This document shows, piece after piece, positions 1-12,365 of a stretch of DNA of 64,000 bases (position 1 is the stretch's first letter; the number at the start of each line of letters is the position of its first letter). The stretch is from the NCBI GenBank assembly GCA_963978545.1, contig OZ021721.1, positions 102,594,366-102,658,365 of the forward strand, given 5' to 3'. The DNA is from Linyphia triangularis. Its lineage: Eukaryota > Arthropoda > Arachnida > Araneae > Linyphiidae. The notes beneath the pieces are model-generated. The model saw only the letters and a program-made list of their open reading frames with translations, ran no database searches and had not been told where the DNA came from. The translations under genes and the position numbers were made by a program.

Positions 1-179
1 TTAATAAAAAATTACTAAGAGAAATTCGTACAGAAACATTAGTTAACATAGATTTATATGTTTGGCAATTGATTATTCTCAAAATATTAAAATTAAAACC
101 AAGTTTACGGAAATTGGAAAATGGTTTAAAAATTAAGTCACCTCTTGAGGGGAAAAAATTAATATGGTTTATAATCACT
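1..179. other. AT-rich unique sequence, no gene seen
   Basis: Short AT-rich lead-in to the minisatellite. No motif or coding signal recognised. A reading frame that runs from here into the array is a by-product of the repeat unit. Confidence 0.6.
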
Positions 180-830
180 TCAGACCTACTTTTGCACATA
201 GGTAGACCCTACGTTTGTACATCGGTAGACCTACTTTTGTACATCGGTAGACCCTACGTTTGTACATCGGTAGACCTACGTTTGTACATCGGTAGACCCT
301 CCGTTTGTACATCGATAGACCCTACGTTTGTACATCGGTAGACCCTCCGTTTGTACATCGGTAGACCCTACGTTTGTACATCGGTAGACCCTACGTTTGT
401 ACATCGGTAGACCTACGTTTGTACATCGGTAGACCCTACGTTTGTACATCAGTAGACCCTACGTTTGTACATCGGTAGACCCTACGTTTGTACATCGGTA
501 GACCTTACGTTTGTACATCGGTAGACCCTACGTTTGTACATCGGTAGACCCTACGTTTGTACATCGGTAGACCCTACGTTTGTACATCGGTAGACCCTAC
601 GTTTGTACATCGGTAGACCTACGTTTTTACATCGATAGACCCTACGTTTGTACATCGGTAGACCTACGTTTGTACATCGGTAGACCTAAGTTTGTACATC
701 GGTAGACCTACGTTTGTACATCGGTAGACCTACGTTTGTACATCGGTAGACCCTACGTTTGTACATCGGTAGACCCTACGTTTGTACATCGGTAGACCTA
801 CGTTTGTACATCGGTAGACCTACGTTTGTA
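180..830. repeat. 22/23-bp minisatellite, 29 units
   Basis: Tandem copies of a unit built on GGTAGACCCTACGTTTGTAC plus ATC. I count 29 GTAGAC-type cores. Units come in two lengths because of CCC or CC after GTAGA, giving 23-bp and 22-bp variants that are interspersed rather than segregated. Single-base variants also recur: CGATAGAC twice, CCTCCG twice, CTAAG once. The array ends sharply at TTTGTATACG near 830. The mixed map suggests unequal exchange or slippage inside the array. Because of the 22/23 mixture the unit has no constant reading frame, so the array is not coding. Confidence 0.95.
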
Positions 831-832
831 TA

Positions 833-1960
833 CGTGGCATTACCTTTAGAATTTTAAGTAGTGTACTTCGAATGGCTGCGTGTTCACTCTAGTTTCTATG
901 TTCACGCTAATAACCATTCAGTAGGTTGGATTATATTTTAAACCTTATATGCATGGCTATACATTTTTGGTATAAACCTTATATAGCTATACACTATAAA
1001 AGCATCTCAGCTCAAGAGTTTTCTCGTTGTTGTTGTTGTTGGATAGTATGTGATTTGTATTGAAAATAAAAAGTTCATTTAATTATTTTACAACAAGACT
1101 CGTAATAAAAAGATGCTTTTAAGAGTTACAACTGTTAATAACTAAATAAATACATTTGGAATAAAAGTGTTCTGAAAAGAAAAAAAAATAGAAGTAGCTT
1201 GGAAAATATTTAATTTAGTACGCACTTTTTGGGTAAATAACTATTTTAATTTCAATATCTTAATAAATTTTATAAATGATGAGTTGCTTATAATTAATTT
1301 ATTACTGTTTAGAGATCATCAGCGACCTTATTTTATTATAAATGAAAAATAAACTGATTAAATGCAAATACGTTTTTTTATTTCAAATAAACATTTTGTT
1401 TACGTATTTAAGTTTATGAATAAATTACAGAAAAGAGCATAAACTTAAAAAAACAATTCTTTTCATTTCCTCTCGAAATTAAAATCAATTAAATCCCACA
1501 TGGAATAAAAACTCTTATAAATATTAATTACTAACACACTTTCATTAATTGAATAAATAACAGATTTTGTTTTGTGTGTAATAATGATACCGCTGTTATG
1601 TAAGTTGAATAGATTATGTAAAATAATTGCATATTTATGAAAATCTTTTACTTTGATAAACTTTAATAACTCAAAACTAGTAGAATGAACTACTAAAAAC
1701 GCAACCCTTATTCTATTACTTTGAAAAGAAATAATTAATAAGTATACAAACAAACTCACAAAGAACAGATAGTATATAGGGTATCTCATAAAGGTTATTG
1801 GGTATTTTTGTTTTGTTTTTTACTAGAGGAAATTCGTCAGTGTAAACTGTAAATATTTTTGTATAATTGTAATTTATTTAAAAGATACTGAATTATAATT
1901 GAATACGGTCCCTATAGAGATAAAAGATCAAAAAGAAGATGTTCCTGAGATTAAATATTA
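833..1960. other. AT-rich unique stretch, no gene seen
   Basis: Nothing firm. A short GTTGTT run lies near 1027-1041. A TATAAAAG word lies at 995-1002 but has no convincing initiator or transcript behind it. A roughly 36-bp imperfect duplication with TATAAACCTTATAT cores occurs at about 940-990. Confidence 0.5.
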
Positions 1961-2290
1961 TCTACCTATCACAAAAATAGCTCCCCCAAATGTGTCCGTC
2001 TTTGTCCGTGACCATGGACACTCGACTAGTCCTATGCTTTACGCAGGGTTTCTGGGGAAAGACATCAACAATGGCTTTCCTAATCCTCGGATGACGTATT
2101 GGCAATGTTTCTTAGATTATCAAAAGAAATTTATTCAAGTGAACTATTTCTCATCACGAAGACGTATAGCGTATTGTAACATATTAGGCCGTCAATTTCC
2201 TGCACGCACCACCCTTTTCTAAATCGACGAGTCTTTTTCTATAGTGACCACCATAATCCAAACTATCTTGCGGGAGCAATCGATAGGCAG
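1961..2290. mobile_element. Family A TIR element (MITE-like), copy 1
   Basis: The left end (CTACCTATC, then AGCTCCC and a GACCATGGACACTCGACT block near 2008-2030) reappears inverted at the right end (GACGAGTCTTTTTCTATAG..., GCGGGAGC, GATAGGCAG at 2227-2290). The interior right half closely resembles copy 2 at 3216-3350: both carry GTATTGTAACAT, a GCCAAT/GTCAAT block and CATCACCC/CACCACCC. A 107-codon ORF across 1899-2222 lies largely inside this repeat and is best read as chance. No transposase is visible, so it is presumably non-autonomous. The superfamily is not assignable by eye. Confidence 0.65.
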
Positions 2291-3113
2291 ACAAGTCTCT
2301 CACGGAGAGGAGAGAGAGATGGGGGGGAGGGATTTCACCAAGACAGAACCTCAAAGAAGCGTTTCTAAAAAGTCTACCAGCAGTTGAGCTTTAATATCAT
2401 ACTTCTCTTTCCTTTTAATCCCAACGCCTCTTTTCCATAAACTGAGAAGTCAGTACTAAATCAATATTAAGTAATGGTTTCATAGGTAAGTGACAAGGTG
2501 TTACACAATAATTTTTACTTACAAGTTCAGAAATAAACGAAATTTTTAAATTGCATAAATAACTGCTGATGTATTGAATGATCAAGTTCATATAATAAAC
2601 AAGGCAAAAAAAGAATTTTTCAATTTATATTTTTGCAAAATAATTTGTTTATAACAGATTAAATTCCATTTCAGTAAAGGTAATGGTATGTAGACTGAAA
2701 TACCAGACCAAATGCAAAGTTTTTTATAGATGTATGTTTGATGCACTACATACGTAGCAGCATAACAAATATTCCTTGTAGAAAATCCCCCTTAAAAGTA
2801 TAACGCAAAAGTGTTTAACAACAACGAAAGATCATTTATCAATTGTATGTAGTATTTTAAAATAATTTTTATAACGAAGCAATAACTAATTAATAATTAC
2901 AAAATTGAATAAAACTGAAGTATACGTTATGGAGGAATACCCCAAGTAAGCATGGAAAAATGAATAGCATACATTGAAATCAAATAGAAATTAGTTATAA
3001 TCCATTAATTCAAAAGTGTTTACACTTATTATTAAAAATGCGCTTTACTAATTTTGAAACATAATTTTTCAAGAAATCTAAATTTCAAAATTTTCACACC
3101 TCATTTTCAAATA
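2291..3113. other. Unique AT-rich stretch with a short purine run
   Basis: A purine-rich run (GGAGAGGAGAGAGAGATG then seven or more G) sits at about 2301-2331. Otherwise AT-rich with no gene or repeat recognised. Confidence 0.5.
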
Positions 3114-3350
3114 CATTCACAAAAATGACTCCCATCCCTTAATCTAACGTTGCCTGTTGCCATGGAAACAAGACTAACTCCACTTTCCACGAGAGATTTC
3201 AGGTGAAAGGAATCGACGCTTAACGTATTGTAACATCTTTAGACGCCAATATCCTGCATCCATCACCCTTATTCTTAATCCACGAGTCTTGTTTCTATAG
3301 CAACTGCCATCAACTAAACTACCTGGCAGAAGCTATTCTCTTGGTAGACA
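3114..3350. mobile_element. Family A TIR element, copy 2 (most complete)
   Basis: Best view of the family. The left arm holds TTCACAAAAATGACTCCC and then GTTGCCATGGAAAC at 3156-3169. The right arm holds the inverse, GTCTTGTTTCTATAGCAACTGCC, followed by CTGGCAGAAGCTATTC. The arms are about 60-70 bp and the whole is about 235 bp. The arm core resembles an RFX X-box. No clear target-site duplication was found, so exact ends are uncertain. Confidence 0.7.
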
Positions 3351-3757
3351 GACAGTGCATTCAAAAGAATAAACAAATCACTTCTCAAATCCAAAGAATT
3401 CAGAACTAATACTTCAGAGTTTCTTTCCTATTGATGTTTTGCATAATGCCACACGAATGGAAACTTGTAAGAAATCCCTAAGGTTTGAAACTCGTGTCTC
3501 TTGAAAAAAAAAAAGTGTATAAGTTTCGTATTTTTCATTGAAATGGGAGAAAGGCTTGTCAGCATAAAGGGAAGCAAATAGTATTCTTCTTTATGGCTGC
3601 ATATTCAGATGTAGAAAACTAAAAAGGACTCTTTGGGGTCGTAAAGCTTCCCTGAATGCAAGTTAGAATGTTTTATTGGTCTCTCACTAGACATAGCGAT
3701 AGTGTTTCTATATTATTAGATTTATTTATGGTTTAATAGATTAAGAAATAGGAGATA
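3351..3757. other. Unique AT-rich stretch leading into the array
   Basis: No gene seen. The last part (3690-3757) already resembles a diverged monomer of the following array (TAGTGTTTCTATATTATTAGA). Confidence 0.5.
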
Positions 3758-4763
3758 GGTCATGATTTATATTTACATTCATTTTGATATTTACTTTGAT
3801 TCTCTTATAATTCTCGAGCATCCATTTAAATAGACACAATCTTGGAATTTTTTGAGCAATAATTTTTTATTTTTTTAAGGTAAATTATTTTAGGTCATGA
3901 TTTACATTTACATTCATTTTGATATTTGCTTTGATTCTCTTATAATTATCTGATTTTTAGTCTTGAAGCAACTGACATATTTGTAGTGTTTCAATATAAT
4001 TAGATTTATTAATGGTTCAATATCCTCTTGAGACCGAGCGTCCACTTAAATAGACACACTTTTGGAATTTTTTGCGCAATATTTTTTTTTTTTAAGGTAA
4101 ATTATTTTAGGTCATGATTTACATTTACATTCATTTTGATATTTGCTTTGATTCTCTTATAATTATCTGATTTTTAGTCTTGAAGCAACTGACATATTTG
4201 TAGTGTTTCAATATAATTAGATTTATTAATGGTTCAATATCCTCTTGAGACCGAGCGTCCACTTAAATAGACACAATCTTGGAATTTTTTGAGCAATCAT
4301 TTTTTATTTTTTTAAGGTAAATTATTTTAGGTCATGATTTACATTTACATTCATTTTGATATTTGCTTTGATTCTCTTATAATTATCTGATTTTTAGTCT
4401 TGAAGCAACTGACATATTAGTAGTGTTTCAATATAATTAGATTTATTAATGGATCAATATCCTCTTGAGACCAAGCGTCCACTTAAATAGACACACTTTT
4501 GGAATTTTTTGCGCAATAATTTTTTTTTTTTTTAAAGTAAATTATTTTAGGTCATGATTTACATTTACATTCATTTTGATATTTGCTTTGATTCTCTTAT
4601 AATTCTCTGATTTTTAGTCTTGAAGCAATTGACATATTTGTAGTGTTTCAATATAATTAGATTTATTAATGGATCAATATCCTCTTGAGACCGGACGTCT
4701 ACTTAAATGAACACCCTATTGAATTTTTTGCGCAATATTTTTTTTTTAAGTAAATTATTTTTA
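3758..4763. repeat. ~218-bp tandem array, about 4.5 units
   Basis: The landmark TAAATTATTTTAGGTCATGA starts at 3881, 4098, 4318 and 4538, with a degenerate one at 4751. That gives spacings of 217, 220, 220 and 213 bp. The first unit (from about 3758) lacks the middle section. Length differences come mainly from the poly-T tract that precedes the landmark. Some units read CTTAAATAGACACAATC, others CTTAAATAGACACACTT, so at least two variants alternate. Confidence 0.92.
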
Positions 4764-5135
4764 TGTTATTTGATCCTAAAAAAAAGAAAAAACACACAAA
4801 AAATTTGAAAAAAAAATCTCCTTGCAAGCTCAGGTCTTTAGAAGATATTTAAAAAAAAATAGTAAAAATATCCTGATTCCCATTTACGTTAATTTTAATA
4901 TTTACTTTAATGTACTTATAATTCTCTACTTTTTAGTCTTGACGTAATCTGCAGTTGCATTTAAAATAACTGTAGTTATTGTATATTGACATATTTGTAG
5001 TGTTTCAATATAATTAGATTTATTAATGGTTTAACAGATAAATAAATCTTAGTAATGTCCGGATTCACACACACATTCATTTCAATATTTACTTTCATGA
5101 ATTTTTAATTCTCTACTTTTTAGATTTGAAGTAAT
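4764..5135. repeat. Diverged edge monomers of the 218-bp array
   Basis: Phrases of the array recur in decayed form: the TTTTTAGTCTTGA block near 4931 and ATATTTGTAGTGTTTCAATA near 4989. This looks like the old, unhomogenised edge of the array. Confidence 0.7.
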
Positions 5136-5504
5136 TTTTATTTGAAATTGTATAAGCTAGAAAGCGATGGGGTGTTGTTTTTTTTTTGGTTTTTTTTTTT
5201 TTGGTTTTTTTTCAAGTGATGTTCCACCTTAATATGCTACTCTCAGTCAACCCATTTTACATTGTATGATGCTGCATGCGTGTATACTAAGTACAATGTT
5301 CTTTTACCATTATTTTTATCTTCTATAAGTGCATCAAATAAATGTGTTCAATAACTGCATATATACTCAGAAGTATACCGCATCAACTTGAACAATTTCT
5401 GCAATAACTTATTAATAACTCCATGTTTATTATTTGAATAGCCAAAGGGGTTACAATATGACAAACCTAGCACTTGATCATATTGTTCTTTCACCTAGAA
5501 TCTT
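5136..5504. other. Unique stretch with T-rich tract
   Basis: T runs interrupted by GG lie at about 5175-5212. The rest is AT-rich with nothing recognised. Confidence 0.5.
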
Positions 5505-5589
5505 CCATTGAAAAATGAGCTTAATAACGTTTCCACTGCAACAAACAACGCTAGACAACGTGGTGGGTATATTCTTATGATAGTCAGAC
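5505..5589 (+). mobile_element. Family A single arm
   Basis: GTTTCCACTGCAACAAACAACGCTAGACAACGTGGTGGG matches, in two blocks, the right arm of the element that is also present at 56724-56800. No partner arm was found nearby, so this is a solo or truncated copy. Confidence 0.6.
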
Positions 5590-6147
5590 AATAATAGCTA
5601 GAGTTACTTGAAAATGGTAATTGAAAAATTTGAAGTTTAGATTCTGCAAAAAATTATACTTCAAAATTAGTAAAGAACAAATTTAATAATAAGTGTACAT
5701 ATTTTTGAATTAATTGATGAAAACTAAATTCTATTTGTATTCGATATTCGTAACCCATCGCTATTTGATTATTCCAATAAAAAGCTCTGTTTCTACTTTG
5801 AAAAAAAGAAAAAAAAAACACGCATCATCAAAAATAATGAGTTCACACATTTTTCACAACTCTTTATAGCAAAGTATCTGAAAGTAAGTCTTAAAAAGAA
5901 CATTTAACTTACCAAAATATTCAGAGTTTAGTGGGACCAGCTGGTGCAAACACCCCAGGTGGTACTTTCCAGGTGATCTTTCTTTTCTGAAAGAAGTTTT
6001 CATTCGGTGTAAAAGATCAACTTTGTCAAGAAGAAAGAGGCTTAGGAAAATGTCTCCTTTAAAAAGAGAAGCCTAAATTTATTATGTGTGTGTGGTCAAT
6101 CCAAAACAGAAATGTCTCGCTTCATTCAAGTTTATTTATGAAAAGGG
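5590..6147. other. Unique AT-rich stretch, no gene seen
   Basis: Nothing recognised apart from a short poly-A-like tract around 5802-5819. Confidence 0.5.
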
Positions 6148-6151
6148 TTAA

Positions 6152-6721
6152 GGGGAGTTGGTACCCAAAAATGTTTAAATAATCGTTTTTGAATTTATTA
6201 TTGCTTATCAAAATTTAAATTCTCCCCTTTAAAAGGTTACCTCATTTGTAATAATACCTCAACTAGAAGTATTTTTAATAATTTTTTGAAAACAAAATTG
6301 GTAACAATTAGTGCAAGTAAAGTTTTCCATAAAATGCTTTTTCCTCAAAACTACATTTTTCAATGATCATGTACCTTTTCCTCAGAAATTTCTCAAAACT
6401 ATCTTCCTAAAATTTTCACCACATATTCCTTTTATGTATCTGTAAATACTGAAGTAAGATTTTGTTGTTATTTTAAAAATATCTTTTGTTTTGCCTTTTT
6501 TCGGCAAAAAAACCTTGTGATTTTTAACAAATTTGAAAGACTTTCACGAAAATTCATTTAAAAAAAAAAGTAAATGAATCACATTTTAAAACTAACTTCA
6601 GTATACTAACAAGTGTCTGCTAAATGCACTGAAAAAAATTAGACTTCTATGTCAAATACTTTCTGAGCAAATGGTACACGAAATATGCCAAATTAACATT
6701 ACCAGAGGGTACCAACTCCCC
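6152..6721. mobile_element. 570-bp TTAA-flanked element (piggyBac-like target)
   Basis: Perfect 15-bp terminal inverted repeats GGGGAGTTGGTACCC abut TTAA on both sides (6148-6151 and 6722-6725). Precise TTAA duplications are characteristic of the piggyBac superfamily. The interior is AT-rich with no transposase, so this is a non-autonomous derivative. The sequence next to the TIRs is only weakly symmetric. Assignment to piggyBac is inference from the target site alone. Confidence 0.85.
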
Positions 6722-6847
6722 TTAACGTTCATTTATACTCAGAGATGCATGATTTTCTCAGTTTAATTTGTGTGTTTAAAACAAATATCTATCGATTATG
6801 GCTTTTAAAGAGTCTTCTAGAAAGAAATCCCTAACTTTGAAATTATA

Positions 6848-7051
6848 TAGGATGTCTACAAATTAGTTGTGTAATGGAGTTCAAATACATCTAACTCTTA
6901 ATAACTAGGCCTTATAAACTATTCTTTATCCCCAATTAATTTATGTTCATCATATCATTCTATTTGCACAAAAAAAATTGATTATTATGCCTTATTATTA
7001 AGAGTTATACAGCTCTATTTTAACTCCATTGACCAATTAATTTGTACCCTG
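6848..7051. mobile_element. Mariner-like MITE, TA-flanked, ~55-bp TIRs
   Basis: The left arm (CTACAAATTAGTTGTGTAATGG, split by a few differences) is matched inverted by the right arm ending in CCATTGACCAATTAATTTGT and CCCTG. Pairing continues through CTCTTAATAA on the left and TTATTAAGAG on the right. TA dinucleotides flank both ends (6846-6847, 7052-7053), as expected for Tc1/mariner insertions. No coding capacity. Confidence 0.8.
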
Positions 7052-7234
7052 TATAATTGCGAAACTGTATGAGTCAGAAAAAAAGAAACAAGTGTTATGT
7101 TCACTAGATAGGTAAGAAATATTAAATACACCGATTTGTAAAATGGATTGATGTGAATAAATTTGATATCGGCCGCATATGGATTACCGGTGAGACCCAT
7201 TTTCATTTGGACGGATTGATTTGTCATTATACAA

Positions 7235-7450
7235 AACTGGAGAATATAGGTTACTGATCTGGGAATATGGGTTACTGAGGGGTTACTGTGTCATGTAAAA
7301 TCTTTGCATTCTGCAAAAGTGACCGTTTGAACTATCCAATAAAGGGATCATAGGACCCTTCTTCATGAGAGAAATGATAAACTTTGTAGCTATATGCGCT
7401 AACAGGATTCGAACCAGGGACTCCTAGATCCGTATACAGATACTCTACAG
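7235..7450 (-). mobile_element. tRNA-like Pol III relic, possibly an old SINE
   Basis: Read on the minus strand, 7385-7450 has a perfect B-box GGTTCGAATCC, preceded by a D-arm-like GTAGAGTATCTG. The acceptor and T stems no longer pair well, so this is not a functional tRNA. Sequence downstream (plus coordinates 7240-7300) holds three imperfect copies of a GGTTACTG phrase. I call it a decayed tRNA-derived sequence; a SINE body is only inferred. Confidence 0.45.
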
Positions 7451-8594
<1,144 letters not shown>

Positions 8595-9515
8595 TAAAAA
8601 GAAAGTATTTGAATACTTGAAAATTTTTGGGGAAATCGATTACACCTTGAGCAATGGAGAAAGAAGGCTTGCTAATTTTTAAACTTCTTAAAACTGTCCG
8701 CCTTATAATAAATTAGGAGTGCTGAACATAGCACAACTTTCAATTACACTATATGAATTCAAGACGTACACCAATTTGGCAAGTTTGGCGATAATTACTA
8801 CATTAGCCAAAAAATCGCCAAGTTACCAAGATTTTTGGCGATAATCAGTATATTATTCGAAAAGGAAGAGGAACTGTCGTTAATGGTCAGGAGAAGAGAA
8901 CTAAGTGTTCAAGATGTTTGTTTTTCAACTATACTCATGTGGATCAAATTTTTACGGGATTTTATTGGGTGAAGATGTTTAGAACAACTTAAAAAGCATT
9001 GCCACAGTGATTTTCCTTAAAATCTTTACAGTGGTTTTTGAGCAACTGTTGTAAAATAAAAACAAAGTATTTAAATACTAGAAAATTTTGGGGAAGATCG
9101 ATTGAACTTTGAGTAATGGAGAAAGGTGGCTTGCTAAATTTTAAATTTCTTAAAACTCTCATCCTTATAATGGACTAAGTGTGTTGAACATAGAACAACT
9201 TTCAATTACACTATATAAATCCAAGATGAACACTAGTTTTGCAAGTTTGACGATATATACTTCATTAGCAAAAAATCGCCAAATTATCAAGAGTTTAGGC
9301 GAGAATTATTATATTATTCGAAAAAGGAGGAGGAACTGTCGTTGATGATCAGGGGAAGAGAACACAATGTTCAAGATGTTCGTTCTTCAAATTTGTATGC
9401 CTTTATCAAATTTTTACAGGATTTTATGGTTAGAAGATGTTTAGAACAACTTAAAAAGCCTTACCACAGTGATTTTTAATAAAATCTTTACAGTGGTTAT
9501 TTGGCAATTGTTGAA
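8595..9515. repeat. 462-bp direct tandem duplication
   Basis: The landmark AAAGTATTT begins at 8602 and again at 9064. Both copies share GGCTTGCTAA, CAACTTTCAATTACACTATA, a TTATTCGAAAA block, GGAACTGTCGTT and TTTAGAACAACTTAAAAAGC. The copies differ by many substitutions, so the duplication is old. No coding potential. Confidence 0.9.
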
Positions 9516-10275
9516 AAAATATTTTTAATGGAAACTGTCTTTTGAGCATACTCTATTTTAAGAAAAACCTAATGACATTAAAAACCTTAAGGAAAAAATA
9601 AAAAAAAATTATCGAATGCAATACTTTTATTACACTATATAATAACATACGGTAAATTTAAAAAGATATCAATGGAAATCAACATTTTATAAAATTATTC
9701 TAAACTCAGAAATGTCTAATTTAATGTACTTTCAATATAAGGGACTAACAACTGCAATATTCTTTAAAAGGCTTCAACGATTTGATTTCTGTCAAATAAA
9801 CGAGTTTATGTTAATGATTGAAGTCATAAAGTTACATAAAAATGAATTAATCATCAATTAAATGTGCTCGAATATATTGAGTTTGGCTTGGATTGACAAC
9901 ATTTTATATTACATACATTCCGAAAACAAAGTCACTTTTTCTCATATTTTTTATTTTAGTTTAAAGATTAATTGTCTTACTCAGAAAGAAAACTATAACT
10001 AACATTTTATCTTAATAAGTTTCCGAATTAGAGATATATTCTATTATTCAAATATATTCTAAGTGACTTATCATCTCATGTTTAAATATTTTTGATACTT
10101 CAGAAATATATATTTATTATATAAGAAATTTGCTTTGCTGATTAAAAAAATACAAACTTCCCATCGAGAACAATTAGTTTTAAAAATTTTATTCATTAAC
10201 CAATAAAATCCTTTCACAATACTACTTAAATGTGTTTTTACTATAATATATTACTATTATTAGAAGAACTAGATA
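9516..10275. other. AT-rich stretch, no gene seen
   Basis: Nothing recognised on either strand. Confidence 0.5.
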
Positions 10276-11056
10276 CTGTCTGTCGATAACAAAAACTACT
10301 CCCATCAGCTTGTTTAGCGTTGTCGGTTGCATTGAAACAAAACTAACCCTACTTTCTATGGAGAAATATCTGGAAAAAGATCTTACTTCATACCTCGTTA
10401 ACGCAAAGTTTATGGGGCCGCCGACATTTTTCATGTAAACCAAATTTCATGTTAATTGTCTAAAAACATTTTAATCTAATTAATGCAGATTTAAACTACT
10501 AACTTATATGTGTATTTAATGATGTTGTTTTTTAGAACATTTACCTTTTCAAGGCTTATATTTAGTACAATAGTTTAACGAGAAATACATTAGGAACAAA
10601 AAAATAAGTAAATGTATTTACTTGTAACTTATTATTTAAAGAACTCTCTTAGTGGTTTTTGCGTTAAGTTTTTAATAGAATATTCTTCTAAAAGTGTGTC
10701 AAATATTTAAATCACATGAGGCAATGTTGCTGCATTAGGAAATTTTACAAGGTTTCATCTGAAAAAAAAAGGATTTTTTAAAGAACAAATTTTTTCCGTC
10801 GTAAGTGGGATTTCAATACATGAGATTTTTTGTTAAGCAAACAAATTAACTTTAACTTTAAGCTTCATTGTACGGAGAACTGTTTTTACTTATAGTTAAA
10901 CGGGATTTCGTGCTAAGGGATTTCGCGTAAACGGGATTTGACAGTAATTTTAACGCCAATTTTCATCAAGGATCACCCCTATTCATATCGACAAATTTGT
11001 TTCTATAACAAAAGCCATCAACTAAACTATCTGGTGAGAGCTAATCCTTCTGATCC
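10276..11056. mobile_element. Family A locus, copy 3, arms separated by extra DNA
   Basis: The left arm at 10276-10440 holds CTGTCTGTCGATAAC, ACTCCC and GTTGCATTGAAACAAAACTA. The right arm at 10905-11056 holds TTTGTTTCTATAACAAAAGC, CATCAACTAAACTATCTGG and GAGAGC. Interior blocks match copy 2 on each side. Roughly 460 bp of unmatched AT-rich sequence separates the halves. This is either a later insertion or a longer relative of the family. Confidence 0.55.
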
Positions 11057-11695
11057 AGATTGGACAATAAATGCCTTTCAAAATGCAATTGAAAACGTAA
11101 ACACATTCCTAATTGCCTGTACATTCAAAAAAAAATTCTTTAATGAATAATTTTATAAGTAAAACTAATATTTAAAGAAATTTATTCAGTTAAGAAAGAT
11201 TTTAAGCCTAATTGCATACATAAACTCAAAAATTCTTGCTGTTCTTTTGAGCGAAACTGAGATTTACATTTAAAGGTTGGAGCGGGTTTTCTCAGCAAGT
11301 GGCTAAAAGAGTTATATACTACGACAACATCAATAGAGCAGGATCTAAGTAAAATTGCACCATATGTTGCACCAAAATGATAAAAGCCCCGAAAATGTCT
11401 CATTAAGAAGCCAGACAACAGATACGAGAATATATCACTATCTCTGTCATGTCTACTAATTTTGAAGAAACACTTCTGAGCACCTACGAGGCTCGGTGAT
11501 TACAAAGCCCTCTGACATACCAGCCGCGCATTTAATCCTCTGGTTATGAGTGGGAAGATTTTTAATTTATAAGGTCAACAGAAAATGTAAGCCTACTCAT
11601 ATCAGTTTGTCAACTGTTAAGAAAACTATTCAAAGGTTAAAATTTTGAAATTATACCAGTTGAAATTATATAAGCACAATTCTCTAAGATTACTA
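11057..11695. other. Unique stretch with one GC-elevated patch
   Basis: A GC-elevated patch at about 11480-11545 includes AGCCGCGCATTTA (11522-11534), which is repeated exactly at 46108-46120. A 78-codon minus-strand frame at 11182-11418 shows no recognisable domain. Confidence 0.4.
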
Positions 11696-11945
11696 TAAAC
11701 TTTTCTGATAATCAAGACTTATCTTCACTAATTATTCTAAAATCCTAATCACATTGTTGTCAAGTAGCAGTAATTATTAAAAAGCAGTTTTTCAATGAAA
11801 ACACTTGCCACAACTCTTTAAGATTACTATAAACTTTTCTGGTAATCGAGACTAATCTTCATAAAGTATACTAAAATCCTAATCACATTGTTGTCTTGTA
11901 GAAATAATTTTTGAAAAGCAGTTTGTCAATTAAAACACTTGACAA
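11696..11945. repeat. 124-bp direct tandem duplication
   Basis: AAGATTACTATAAACTTTTC starts at 11696 and 11820, and both copies continue through CCTAATCACATTGTTGTC and AAAGCAGTTT. Two diverged copies. Confidence 0.9.
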
Positions 11946-12177
11946 TACATCAAAATCAATAAAGTTATAAAAATCTATTGTATAAACAGCAAAACTTTTA
12001 AACTTAAGTTAAAATTATATAAGAAGTTAGAATGTCATTGTTTACTTTGTAGTATTTGTGTATATTTTTGACTTCTAACTTTGGCTCGTAATTTTTATTA
12101 TATTTGTAGGATTGACAATTCACTTAATTCAACAATGCGAATACCAGTATCAGTATTTGTTGAAATCCGTGTAGTTT
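11946..12177. other. AT-rich stretch, no gene seen
   Basis: Nothing recognised. Confidence 0.5.
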
Positions 12178-12190
12178 TCAAAACCCGCGG

Positions 12191-12352
12191 TGGTTAGCGA
12201 GCTAGCTTCTAGACCGCGAGGTTGCGGATTCAAGTCCCGTGTTGGCATGGGTGTTTGTAAATGTATGTTGTCTTGTCTAATGATGAATGTTTCGGTGCAT
12301 TATAGCCCTCGTGTTACTGACGGTGCCAGATAATCTGAATGCAACCAACCAA
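12191..12352 (+). mobile_element. tRNA-derived SINE with target-site duplication
   Basis: The head is tRNA-like: GTGGTTAGCG resembles the D-arm/A-box, and GATTCAAGTCC fits the B-box consensus. A unique body follows, including CGGTGCATTATAGCCCTCGT, and the tail is GCAACCAACC. The same element is present inverted at 56803-56970. Flanks match as a 13-bp duplication: TCAAAACCCGCGG at 12178-12190 and TCAAAACCCGTGG at 12353-12365, with one difference. The head starts close to the A-box, so the copy is probably slightly 5'-truncated. Expected mobilisation is by a LINE recognising the short-repeat tail (inference). Confidence 0.9.
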
Positions 12353-12365
12353 TCAAAACCCGTGG

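Noticed and set aside
180..830. CRISPR array
   Set aside because: Units are contiguous with no unique spacers, and the sequence is eukaryotic.
995..1002. TATAAAAG as a core promoter
   Set aside because: No initiator at the right distance, no downstream gene, and such words are common at this AT content.
1899..2222. 107-codon plus-strand ORF
   Set aside because: Most of it lies inside a family A repeat whose other copies do not keep the frame.
7385..7450. Functional tRNA gene
   Set aside because: The B-box is perfect, but the acceptor and T stems do not pair and the D-loop is shortened.
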